In this document: positions 1 through 10,470 of the stretch, in pieces
Position numbering within the stretch: position 1 is the first letter of the stretch
Layout of the letters: the number at the start of each line of letters is the position of its first letter
NCBI GenBank assembly: GCA_963682055.1
Contig: OY821741.1
Location: 13,149,197-13,213,196 of the forward strand
Direction: 5' to 3'
Length of the DNA stretch: 64,000 nucleotides
Source: Primula veris
Lineage: Eukaryota > Streptophyta > Magnoliopsida > Ericales > Primulaceae
The notes under the pieces: model-generated
Seen by the model: only the letters and a program-made list of their open reading frames with translations
Database searches by the model: none
Told to the model about the DNA's origin: nothing
Program-made: the position numbers and the translations under genes

Positions 1-909
1 TAATGGTGAGACCGCTAATGAGGACAACCCTTTTGTTTTGACAACTTTTGTATACGTAATTTAGTTGTTCAATAATAACTATTTTTATTGTGCTATGTAA
101 CGCGCAGGTGGAACGCAGTAAGCAGCGACCAATTGCTTCTGGAAAGGTCACACTACTCCAAGGATTCTGTTTTTCCAGGATTGAACAAGTACAGGTTTTT
201 GTCGCTCAGTCATAGAAAAACTATTGTAAAATTGTTCTAGACTCAACAGATCAATTACTTTGCAAAGAAAGAGAAACTTAAGGCCGAGTTTAAATATTAT
301 AAATGATAACGTTTAGAGGGAAATAGTTAAATCATACTTTTGGTGTCCTTATGGATTGGGTGATTCGCTTCTTAAGTTCCGGCTACCATGACTTGTTGTG
401 GTTTCAACCATATTTTTCAGGAAAGAAAGTCATCGAAAACGGCAAACGAAAACGTAACGTAAATCCTGAAAAATGAAATGACAAATTTCTCAAATTTTCA
501 GGTCTCAAACTATAGGCATCGGGAAATACTACAAGAAACTTGGGATAGCGAAAAACAACTTTTGAAAACTGTTGTAAAGTGAATGTCAATAAATTTTTAG
601 CAACGTAATAGCAAGTAATTATGTTTGTAAAATGTTTATAAAATCTTGCGATGCGCTCGCTTTACCAATTTGAACACTCGACAGGCTAACCATGTTTATA
701 TAAATCAAATAGAGATGCAGTCCTCTATTACATTTAGACTGTTCTCATGTTCCTCGAGCAAATGGGTTGCTTTAGTCGAGTACTTAGCTTGTCAATATAG
801 CTATCCAGCTCACCGGCAGAGCTCAAGCCTATCTAAAGTGAAGATTAACGACAATATTATATGACTAAAATAAAATCGTGTGATTTATATGAGTGCTCTA
901 CAGACTACA

Positions 910-1411
910 GTTTAACAACGTGATTAATTGTTCCTTTTACAGCAAAGTAGTGGGCGTTCTTTTCTTTCCACTGTTCTCCCTCTATCCCCTTATGAAGAGA
1001 CTCACATATTGGGTACTTTAACAGTTTTTTTTTATATATAATTGTTTCACTGAAAACTTTTACTGAGAATTTTATCATATCTATCTATAATTAAATCTAT
1101 AATTGTTTTAGTGTGTCTCAAGCCTCATGTAATATATTTTTGGAATAAGCCCATCTATAGTTTATACTTGGATATATTCTGGACTTGAATGTGTGGAAAA
1201 TAAGCATTGTACTTTCATATGAAATGGAAAACAATATTTTGAGGACATAACAGAGATGCATTCAAAAGCTTTAACAACGTGATTAATTGTTCCTTTTACA
1301 ACAATGTAGCGGGGTATCATATTTAACAGTTTTTTTTTATATAGTTGTTTCATTGAATACTTTTTACTGAGAATTTTATCATATATCTTTTCGCTAAATC
1401 TATAATCGTTT
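910..1411 (+). repeat. Tandem duplication around exon ii of PGT copy A
   Basis: The intron and exon ii block beginning TTTAACAACGTGATTAATTG occurs at about 911 and again at about 1269. The first unit keeps exon ii and its splice sites. In the second, exon ii is lost (CAATGTAGCGGGG then runs straight into ATCATATTTAACAG). Copy B (24500-24730) has a single unit, so the duplication is specific to copy A. Confidence 0.7.
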
Positions 1412-1761
1412 TCATGTGTGCAGCCTCAAGCATATTTAGGAGTGTCATTAAACTGTATTACTTTCGTAGCGTGGACTGCAGTTAAGGGAAGTCTTGATCT
1501 CCCTATTGTACTCCCACTTTACATTTCTTTAAGCTTTTGGACACTGGTCTATGACACCATATATGCACATCAGGTAAGTTTTTGTGCTTTGCAGATAGTT
1601 CTGTAATTTTATCAGTGGGTCTTATATGTATATTCAATGACATGATTTGCTATTAAGATATACGATTTGACGGAGCATTGAGGGTTGCACAACTGGTTGG
1701 GTGCTAGTATAACCTGCTCAAGTTCCGGATCGATCACTCCTACTTCCCATGTGGTAATTAT

Positions 1762-2432
1762 TGAAATAACGTAGTTCCGAGTGCTGTTACGCAGTTTCAG
1801 TGGTAATTGAAATGTTTTCTGTTGCAACTGAAAGTTTATGGCAGAATAAATAAAAACAATGAACGCGAGATGTTCGATAACGGAGTTCGGCCAAGTCTAC
1901 TTCTCCGGAACTCTCGCCAGATTAGAATATTGCAAAGACTTACTAGAACTTGAGACTTACAAAAACCTATGACCCTCTCATAGTTTTATACCTATAATGC
2001 TATTGCTTCTACCTTTCAACTATAGTATAATCAACTTGCATCTCGCCAAGATCTCTCGTGTTATTCTGTCTCGCATGCAACAGGTGTTTGATCTCCATAA
2101 TAATAATATATACATTGTAAACACACACGAAATATTAAAGGCTAATAGACTTTATATATAGTATTTACAAAATATCCTAAGTTGATCAAATAGGAAAATA
2201 TGTTCCAAAATCTTCTTTACTTATCTTCAAGATCTTCCCCATATAATATATTTCCTTATCATTAAAATCTTTGAATAAATAATGAAAAAATTATATTTCC
2301 TTCATTCTAAATAACCTTCAAATCGGAATTAGGTGATCAACACGAATTTGAGTCACAAAAGATCTTTTATAGAATCTTCACATAATATGTCTGCCACATA
2401 TGTCACTTGAATCTCGAATCTAGGACCTAACA
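1762..2432 (-). mobile_element. Solo LTR, Copia-like, in a PGT intron
   Basis: On the minus strand it begins TGTTAGGTCC and ends TTATTTCA, the canonical TG...CA. It is flanked by a perfect 5-bp target-site duplication ATTAT (1757-1761 and 2433-2437). The paralogous intron in copy B, near 25048, reads GTGGTAATTATTATC without the insertion, which gives an empty site. It is related to the terminal repeats of the element at 25326-33280. Confidence 0.8.
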
Positions 2433-2437
2433 ATTAT

Positions 2438-3791
2438 TATCAAAAAAGAAAAGACATACGATAAGACCTATCCGCATCCTCCAATTGACATTTCCGCAAA
2501 ATGATATTGTTCCTTATTTTTTACTAAAAGAAATTATTACGATTTGGTATGACAAATCACCCTCCACCTTTCCCATCTGGCGGACCAGGATCTCGAATTC
2601 TACACAACTTGTTAGCGTTTTCCTCTATCCCGTTCACACTCCAGGCTTCACCTCTCGATAATTACTAATTAGTGTGTACGTCATAATCTCTAAATAAAAA
2701 AAGAAATAAACAAAATCGTTAAAACTACCCTAAGATCAAGTTCAGGGATATTACTGGTAAAAGAGTGATTGATAAAATTGATTTCAAGTGGGAAAGAAAT
2801 GATTGGGGGGGGAGTGAAAGAGGGCTAAAATTATGACTAGGTAGGGGTTCCTTAGTGTTTCAAACGTTTACCCATAAAATCTATTTACATGTCCTTTTTT
2901 TTTTTGGCAGGTAAGCGAACAATTTCATATAACAGGTATAAGAGGCCCACAGGCTGAGCAAACCATATTGGTGACTGTCAACAGACCAGTAGCACCGTGA
3001 TAAAAATCTCTACTAAAAGCGTAGTGTAATTAAACCACTAAAATTAATCAATGTACTAAGATAAAAACTGGAAACTAAAATTACTAATCAATGCTACAAA
3101 AATACAAATTTCGAACCACTAATCTAGTCTCCGGTACTCGAATAAGTGGCTACCCAATTTGGTACAAAATGATTAGCTACTATGGAGACCGACCGTACTC
3201 ATCATCTCAAATATCATGAAGCTCCTACCCATATTACTTGTAAGAGTCACTAAAACAGTAATCATAACAATCCTATTTCTTGATTTTTGCCCAAAATGAA
3301 TATTACTTATGGAGGGAATATAATAAGTGAGCCTCCACAAATAAATAAACAAAATAAAAAATTTCTTTTCTCAGCGCAACCAATTTCCATTAGTAAAGGC
3401 AGTTATTGATTCTTGGTCTATTTGTCAATGTTATCTAAGAAGCACGGTCATTCCCCATGAAATGTCAGAAAAGTCTCTCATTAAGTAGGCAAACAAAGTT
3501 GCTGCAACGGCAGTGGCAGCTGCGAAGCATTAGTTTGGCTCTTCATGATTTGTCATGAACAATACATGAGTAATTAAAGCATCTTCTGTATTAGTCTCAT
3601 TGTTTTAAAAGTTCGCTTTGTAGTAAAAAAGCTCGATCAAAGCTTTAATAAAGCTTAAAAATCTTGCTATTTTGCTTTTAAAACTCTTTAGTTAATTAAA
3701 TTTTGGCTTTTAAAAACACTGATTTGTTTTAATCTACACATTCAATTTTTTTGCTTATAAATGTCTAATAATTTAAATGATAATGAAACAG
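2438..3791. other. Intron sequence of PGT copy A, no gene seen
   Basis: Intron between exons iii and iv. Segments are shared with copy B/C at 25050-25320 and 33281-33686 and with the fragment at 61290-61440 (the block around GTAGTAAAAAAGCTCGAT). No coding sequence recognised. Confidence 0.55.
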
Positions 3792-3948
3792 GATAGAGCA
3801 GCTGGGGCTGGGGTTAAATCTACTGCTGTTTTATTTGGAGATTTAACTAAAGTATTGTGTATAGTTTTCAATATTGTCGCGGCTGTCTTGCTATTAGTGG
3901 ATTAAATGCCAAAATGGGTATTCTCTCAAACCGCAGCTCAGATAATCT

Positions 3949-4581
3949 CCATGTTTTAAATAGCGTTATCGCTAACATAGCGTTTTTTCGAGAGAAACGC
4001 TAAAAACGCAAATAGCGTATCAACGCTTTGCGGTGTATTTTTTTTTTGCCTAAATATATAACAATATAGCACTATAGTCATACAATTTATACTAATTATG
4101 CTAACAAAATTAAAAGTTAAATGAATTAATTGTGATTTTGTTAGGGAAAAAAAGAGAGAGAGACATGGTTGGTTAAAAAAATCTACGTTTTTTTTAACTA
4201 TTTGGGGAAAAATGTGTTTTTTTGATATATTAATTATTATATGGAGGAATTTGTAACATGTTATTTATTATAAAAATGAATATGTGACATGTTATTAACA
4301 ATAGGGCTAATTGTGACATGTTATATGCTAAATGGGCTAATTGTGACATGTTATAAACTATAGGGGTCATCACAGTATTTACACTGTCAGTCCCTGTATT
4401 CTGTTTTAAGAACTCGCTATTTACGCTACCAGTCCAATAATTTCATGTTTTTTGCGCTTTTAGTCCCAATAGCGCGAATTTAGCGCTTTTCCATCCAAAT
4501 AGCTTTTTTTCGATGCGTTTTCCCAAAAAAACGATATTTCGCGCAACATAGCGCAATATTGCGCGTTTTTTTAAAACATTG
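3949..4581. mobile_element. hAT-type MITE with CAATGTTTTAAA ends
   Basis: Terminal inverted repeats CCATGTTTTAAA and TTTAAAACATTG, close to the hAT start consensus YARNG (CAATG). Flanked by an 8-bp duplication GATAATCT / GATAATAT with one mismatch. No coding capacity. The interior has many AATAGCG-like words and about four tandem copies of TAATTGTGACATGTTAT at 4246-4365. Relatives lie at 44661-45149 and, degraded, at 43050-43855. Superfamily assignment rests on ends and duplication length only. Confidence 0.7.
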
Positions 4582-5124
4582 GATAATATCAATAAATGCA
4601 CCTCTCAAATTTCTTCCATAGTAATTATGGCATTATTGTTGTCTTTTAAACTCAATTTATAAATGAAATTGAGTTGTAACAATTGGTCTACAATAATAGC
4701 TAATACTTCTCTCCATCTCAACTTATAGGAAGGCCATTTTATGCATCTTTAGTCCTAGCCGCTGCACATCCAGCATGGCAAGTTATAACAGTCGGATCTA
4801 TCGAACTCTGATGATTGCAAAAACAAGTAATAAATTGTCATGAATATACCAAGAGCACTCCAAGGTTCCATTTTCCGATGCAAATATATGACTTTCTTTT
4901 TTCTGTTCTTGCCAGGTTTATTTCAAACATTTGGTTTGGGGCGATTGTATTCATTGGTGCGTGTCTTGGGAAGCTTCTGAATTAGCAATAAGACTACAGG
5001 CTCCCATATTTCCACCAAGATTCTTTATAAACTCTATTTACAATCATGGATATTTATTTCAATTCTGGGATGATGCTTATCTTAGTCTGCCTTCTTAATA
5101 TGTTTTTTTTCGTTTAAATGCTTC

Positions 5125-5637
5125 TTACTGTAATATGCAGTAGATTAAATATTCTATGATATGTTTTTCAAATTCTTTATTCCGGAGTTGAACATTTGCT
5201 TTGTAATTACCATCAGTGTGGAACAAACTGAATAGATCCCTATTTCTAGAAGTAAAATCTGAACAAGTTTCCCATATAATGGTTTCTGAGCCAGATCTTG
5301 AAACATGTAAAAAGAAGTGATGATTCGAACTTAAAAAAGAACTTTGAAACTTTTTCTTGTTTTTCCGTTTCAATAGGTGTTTTTTTATTCTTTTCTGTGA
5401 TAAATATGGTCTGGAACTAACAGATTGAACAAATGGTGCATGATCATCTTTGTTGAAAACATTCTCTATTTTAAATTGGTCTTTGGGAGTTCCATTCCAA
5501 ATGCGTATCTCTGAAAACCTTGTGTCAACTGGGGCACATTTTACTTTTAGCTCTAGTGGTTTAAAATTACGAATAGGGTACATCCTTGAGCTTCTATTCT
5601 TTGGAGTGGCTGAAATGTTGCGAATATATAAGATCAA
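5125..5637 (-). CDS. Unrecognised 170-residue open frame
   Basis: An uninterrupted 170-codon frame starting with ATG, in AT-rich sequence between the 3' end of PGT copy A and the broken end of Tekay element 1. It is rich in Lys, Arg, Ser and Phe, with a basic stretch (KRIKKHLLKRKNKKKF) near residues 82-97. There is no signal peptide or membrane segment. I do not recognise a family. It could be a captured gene fragment, transposon sequence, or a chance open frame; no promoter, intron or second copy was seen. Confidence 0.2.
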   Translation of the reverse strand: MILYIRNISATPKNRSSRMYPIRNFKPLELKVKCAPVDTRFSEIRIWNGTPKDQFKIENVFNKDDHAPFVQSVSSRPYLSQKRIKKHLLKRKNKKKFQSSFLSSNHHFFLHVSRSGSETIIWETCSDFTSRNRDLFSLFHTDGNYKANVQLRNKEFEKHIIEYLIYCILQ

Positions 5638-5655
5638 ACTCCTTTAAGCTTTACA

Positions 5656-8600
5656 TCATAAACAATCGTGATTGCTATCATTTGCCACTTCCATTCCGCC
5701 ACCGGTAAGGGTTGGAGAATACCCGCCGGCCTTTGGTGTTCCGCCTTCACTTGCTGGCAAGTTAGGCACCTGCTAACATATGAAACTACATCTCGTTTCA
5801 TTAATACCTCGTTCCTCATGTTTTCCGTCACGTAAGTCCTTCCCTTAAATCGTAGTCCTCCATTGGTTCCTTTCGTCCAACCATCTAATCCTTCGTTCGA
5901 ACTCATCTGTTTCTCATAGTTCTCCACTTTCTCGTCCCCATCTTGTGCTTCCAGAACCCTACTCACAAGTTCCGGTTGTACCACTATTATGTAAAAGGTC
6001 CCCACATTAACATGACCCAACTCCAAGTTGAACTCGTTCACTTTTCCCATCATCCTCCATTCCTCGATCGCCACATGCGCTAAGGTCACATGGGACTTTC
6101 GACTCAAGGCATCCGCCACTACATTGGCCTTTCCCGGGTGATAGTGCAAGTCATAGTCGTACTGTTCCAAATATTCCATCTATCGTCGTTGTCGCATATT
6201 TAGATCCCGTTGGGTAAAAATATACCCTAAGCTCTTGTGCTCCGAGAACACTTCGAACTTTTTCCCGAACAGATAATGCCTCCATTTCTTCAACGCATGA
6301 ACTATTGCCGCTAGCTTTAGGTCATGTGTCGGATAGTTCTTTTCGTGAATCTTTAGTTGTCGCGAAGTATATGCGATAACCTTTCCGTCTTGCATCAAGA
6401 CGCAACCCAAACCTTCCTTTGAAGCATCACAATACAATTGGTAACCCTTCCCCTGCTCGGGAATAACTAGTATGGGGGAACTAGTCAACCGCTTTTTGAG
6501 CACTAGGAAAGCTTCCTCACAAGCCTCACTCCACACAAACTTCACCCATTTCTTGGTAAGGTGAGTCATTGGAGTCGCTAACTTCGAGAAGTCCTTGACG
6601 AACCGTCGATAGTATCCCGCTAAACCCAAGAAACTTCGAATCTCGAACACATTCTTCGGTTGTGCCCATTTCAAAACCGCCTCAATTTTCGTCACGTCCA
6701 CCTTTACCCCTTCTTCCGAGATCACATGTCCAAGAAATTTCACCTCATTTAGCCAAAACTCACATTTGCTAAATTTTCCGTAAAGTTGGTGCTCCCTCAA
6801 CGTGAGCAATGCTAAACGGAGATGCTCCTCGTGTTCCTCTCTTGAGCTCGAGTAAATCAAGATATCGTCGACGAAGACCACCACGAACTTGTCGAGATAC
6901 TCTTTAAATATCCGGTTCATTAACTCCATAAATGCCGCCGGCGCATTAGTTTACCCGAATGGCATGACCACAAACTCATAGTGACCATACCGGGTCCTAA
7001 AAGTCGTTTTCGAAATATCCTCATCCTTCACCCTCAATTGGTGATAGCCTGATCGCTAGTCGATTTTTGAAAATAACGTCGCTCCCTTCAGTTGGTCAAA
7101 CAAATCGTCAATTCGAGGTAGTGGGTACTTATTCTTAATAGTCACCCTATTTAGCTTTCGATAGTTGATGTACATCCTCATCGATCCATCCTTCTTTTGT
7201 ACGAATAAGGCCGGTGACGCCCACGGTGACGTACTTCGCCTAATAAAACCCTTCTCCTGCAGTTCCTCTAACTGCTTACTTAACTCTTTTAACTCAGCCG
7301 GTGCCAATCGGTACGGGGAAATGGCTATGGGTGCCGTTCCCGGTACCAAGTCGATAGAAAAATCCAACCCTCTCTTCGGTGGTAACCCGGGTAGATCCTT
7401 CGGAAACACATCTCTAAAATCGTCCACTACGTGTGGCCACATTTCCACTTCCTCGTCGTTATCAACTATCGAGAGACTAGCCAAAAGACAAGACAGGTTG
7501 CCCACAACCCGCTTGGAATAATAAGGAATAGAAGAAAGGGTAGAGTCCCTTTCTCCACGAAAGAACACCTCATCTTCGGATGAAGTTGTAAGGAAAACTT
7601 TTCGTCGAACACAATCGATGAAAGAGTTGAAATGAACCAACCAGTCCATTCCAAGTATCACGTCGAACCCCGACATCTCTATAACAACTAAATCATATAT
7701 AAACACGTGGTCCGCGACCACTATCTCACAAGACCGACACACTCGGTCCAACACAACTCGACCCCCAACAGGAGTCTCTACAACAATCGGGTTCTCTAGA
7801 ACCCCAATTTCTAACGACAAAGACTCAACTAGATGCCTAGCTATAAAAGAATGCGAAGCTCCCGTATCGAAAAGAACATGCGCCCAAGATGAGCACACAA
7901 GAACCATACCTTGTACATTTGTCGGGTCTCCTTGATTTGGCAACTGTGTCGAGGCATAAAGATGAGCTTGAATTGGTGGGTTTCCTTGCGGTCCTCGATT
8001 TCCCCCATGATTTCCTTGGTTTCCCAGGCCTTGATAGCCTCCTCGGTAGTTCCCACGGTTTCCCCCTCCTTGGTGGTTACCCCAAAACCCTCCCCCTTGG
8101 TTCCCAGGTAATTGGTGTTATGGCACAAATTCTGGTCTTCTTGGTGGTGGTGGTGGCAACCTAGGTTGGTTAAAAGGCCGGTTGGTGTCGATTCTTTCTT
8201 GTCCCCCGGGACAAACCCTTGCTGTATGACCAAATCGGTTGCATGTCCTACATTGGACTTTAGGGCATTCGAACTGTCGATGATTCACATCTCCACAGTG
8301 GAAACACGCTCCCCTCATCACAACGTTTGTCGGTAGTGGATTAAAACCCCTCTCTCCTTTGCCCTGTTATGGAAAACGCGGATTATTCGCCATATCCCAA
8401 GTCCGCTTCTTCTCTTCCCTCGGAGCATTTCCGGTTTTCGAATTTTCCGAGATTCTCTTGCTATGGAGTAGAGCTCCTTCCACAGCTTGAGCCGACTTTA
8501 CTAACTCATTATAGTTGACATGGCGGGCCGATGCCAATTGCAATGAGATGGTCGGGTTCAGCCCCTTCATGAACGTCCTACATTTCTCTGCACCCCCTAG

Positions 8601-9347
8601 AACCGAGTCTGGGGCATACCTCGACAGTGAGGTAAACATTAGCTGGTATGCTTGAACGGTCATACCCCCTTGATATAGTTCATCGAACCGCCTCCTCATT
8701 TCATCCTTATAAGAATCGGGAAGAAACTATCGATTGAACAATTCGATGAATTCATTCCAGTCGATGTTGGTTAAGTCGTAAGTATCCACGATCCCTAACC
8801 ACCACTTCCGTGCTTCACCCTTTAGGTGAAACTGAGCCATATTTACCCGTTGTTCCCCATCTACTATTCCCGCTGCCGATAGGTATTTCTCCATTTCGTC
8901 CACCCATCCCTCAGCTATGGATGGTTCACCTATCCCATCGAAAGTCGGAGCCCCCAATCGAGTGAAGTTAAGCAATCCATTGTTACTTGAACTTCCAGCT
9001 TGTGCATTTTGCACCATCATTTGCACCACCTTCTGAAGGTCGGTCATCACTTGGTTAGCGTTTACCAATTCCGGTTGAGGTGCGTATGTCTCCTCTTCTC
9101 CCTCATTAACCTCTTCATACACATTTTCAACCTCTACCTCCTCCTCGGGTTGCTCAGGTGGCGGGGTACTAGCGTTACCTCTTCCCCCACGATCTCTTGC
9201 GGCCATTCTTCCTCGAGTTGCTCCCCGCCCCCTTGGAGCTCTTCTTCCTCTTCCATTTGCCCCACCTCGGGTAGCCGCACCGCTTGATGGCGGTGCGCCC
9301 CCGCGTGTAGCCGGTCCCCGTCCACTAGTCCTTGTGGTAATAGCCAT
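5656..9347 (-). pseudogene. Tekay element 1 gag-pol polyprotein
   Basis: Single-frame polyprotein starting at MAITTRTSGRG (9347). In order: a Gly/Arg-rich N-terminus, the gag domain (WVDEMEKYLSAAGIVDG ... RRFDELYQGG), one CCHC zinc knuckle (CRTCNRFGHTARVC) preceded by a half-knuckle CFHCGDVNHRQFEC, aspartic protease ([11 protein letters not shown]), RT with MPFG and [11 protein letters not shown], RNase H ([11 protein letters not shown]) and an integrase zinc finger reduced to CLTC. Six in-frame stops by comparison with sister copies: 8727, 8367, 8118, 7056, about 6949 and 6180. The HxH half of the integrase zinc finger is deleted (NMRNEVLMKRDVV). It cannot make a full protein; individual domains are still readable. 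Confidence 0.85.
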
Positions 9348-9659
9348 GACTACAAACAAGTTAAACCGACACTTTAGTTGTCTCACTCGACATTACTACT
9401 CATACATGTATATTCATACATGATAAAAGTTTGTTTTACATATAGTTGAACCATGGGTTCAATAATTGATTTTGATTATACGTTTGATTATGTATTAATG
9501 ATTTTACGATTTCTCTATTTCGATGATATAACGCTTTGTCTTTTCCAAAAATATAAAATGTATATTTCAGAACGTCAGAATGATAGAGTACTGAAAAACG
9601 AAGCCAACGGTTCAAGCGGAACAAGAATCGGAGTTAAAACGAAGAAGTTACGAGCTTTC

Positions 9660-9835
9660 GAAGTATAGCGGGAAAACCGCAAAATTGCCAGAACACGACC
9701 GATCGTTTTGGACAAAACGACCGATCGTTTTGACAAACGACCGATCGTTTTTGGTCAAAAACTGACCAGAAGGGTCTGAAGAAATTCGACCGATCGTTTT
9801 GACAGACGACCGATCGTTTGACTGCAGAAAAATTA
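9660..9835 (-). repeat. Palindromic ACGACCGATCGTTTT repeats in Tekay leader
   Basis: Five near-identical copies of CGACCGATCGTTTT between gag and the primer-binding site of element 1. Each core is almost self-complementary (AAACGACCGATCGTTT). Element 2 has the same block at 18660-18785, including the perfect palindrome AAAACGACCGGTCGTTTT. The composite element's leader lacks it through deletion. Function unknown. Confidence 0.75.
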
Positions 9836-10455
9836 TCGACACAAAAACATAAAATTCCTCAACACTTGTAAATTCCTTACATGGAACCTATCACACAACT
9901 ACATCATTTTAGTTCACAATATATCAACATCTATTCGCATAAAATTATTCATTCACATATAAGTCAATAATTTGAAAATACACTACATAAAACCATCAAC
10001 CTTACCATTCTCGCACTCTAATAGTCCGCTACTACTTGACATGCAAACTTATACCTCAGACACACTATATCAATCTACACACGCATACAAACAACACAAA
10101 AGTGCGAGGGATAATCCATCACGATACGTTATCCTAAAGCACCCGAGCGTCCTCGCATACTCTAGAACTCCACATCGCTAAGGTATTCCTTCACACATAC
10201 CGACGAGAGGTCCAACCACTAGTTTGGTGAGCCGGGATCAACAAGCGTCCTCATTGTCCCCAACTTGCCTCACATGTGGACTTTCCTTTCACCAACTACT
10301 ACTAAATTCTAGCTACATGTCTTAAGCTAAATGCAACCCCCCGTTTTAGAAAAATTTTGAGTTTTTGGAAAAAGTTTTGTGAAAATGATACGATGGATCT
10401 TGGTCCAATGGTTACCCATCTTCCCATCGTACCAAAGTATACAGGAACCTGGTTA

Positions 10456-10467
10456 GCTCTGATACCA
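10456..10467 (-). promoter_or_regulatory. Primer-binding site, initiator tRNA-Met
   Basis: Minus strand reads TGGTATCAGAGC, the standard plant retrotransposon site complementary to the 3' end of initiator tRNA-Met. It lies three bases inside the LTR edge at 10471. It fixes both the orientation of the element and which end is the 5' LTR. Confidence 0.9.
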
Positions 10468-10470
10468 ACT

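Larger units (their letters stand above)
108..4985 (+). pseudogene. PGT/COQ2-like prenyltransferase, copy A, C-terminal half
   Basis: Remnant of a UbiA-family membrane enzyme that prenylates 4-hydroxybenzoate (ubiquinone, or shikonin-type geranylation). I read six exons: 108-194 (VERSKQRPIASG), 943-1012 (PLMKRLTYW), 1424-1573 (50 codons, LDLPIVLPLY through YDTIYAHQ), 3792-3917 (GVKSTAVLFGD, then LAISGLNAKMG in another frame), 4729-4826 (GRPFYASLVLAAAHPAWQV) and 4916-4985 (FISNIWFGAIVFIGA, stop). GT/AG sites are present at every junction. Defects: a 40-bp deletion and a frameshift in the first exon, a frameshift in the fourth, a 1-nt frameshift in the fifth, and DRAAG where copy B has DRADD, which loses acidic residues next to the second Asp-rich motif. 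The N-terminal exons, with the first NDxxDxxxD motif, lie left of the window. A solo LTR (1762-2432) and an hAT MITE (3949-4581) sit in introns. The family call is firm; PGT versus COQ2 cannot be settled here. Confidence 0.8.

Noticed and set aside
646..864. 72-codon frame as a small gene
   Set aside because: It lies in PGT intron sequence duplicated at 24206-24330, where the frame is not conserved.
7165..8336. Plus-strand open frames of 66 to 118 codons over the Tekay gag-pol
   Set aside because: They are antisense shadows of the minus-strand polyprotein. The minus strand shows the protease, RT and zinc-knuckle motifs.
9000..9325. Serine/leucine-rich plus frame and a histidine-rich minus frame over the gag start (repeated at 18074, 51090 and 54216)
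   Set aside because: Out-of-frame readings of the Gly/Arg-rich gag N-terminus. The true frame begins MAITTRT.
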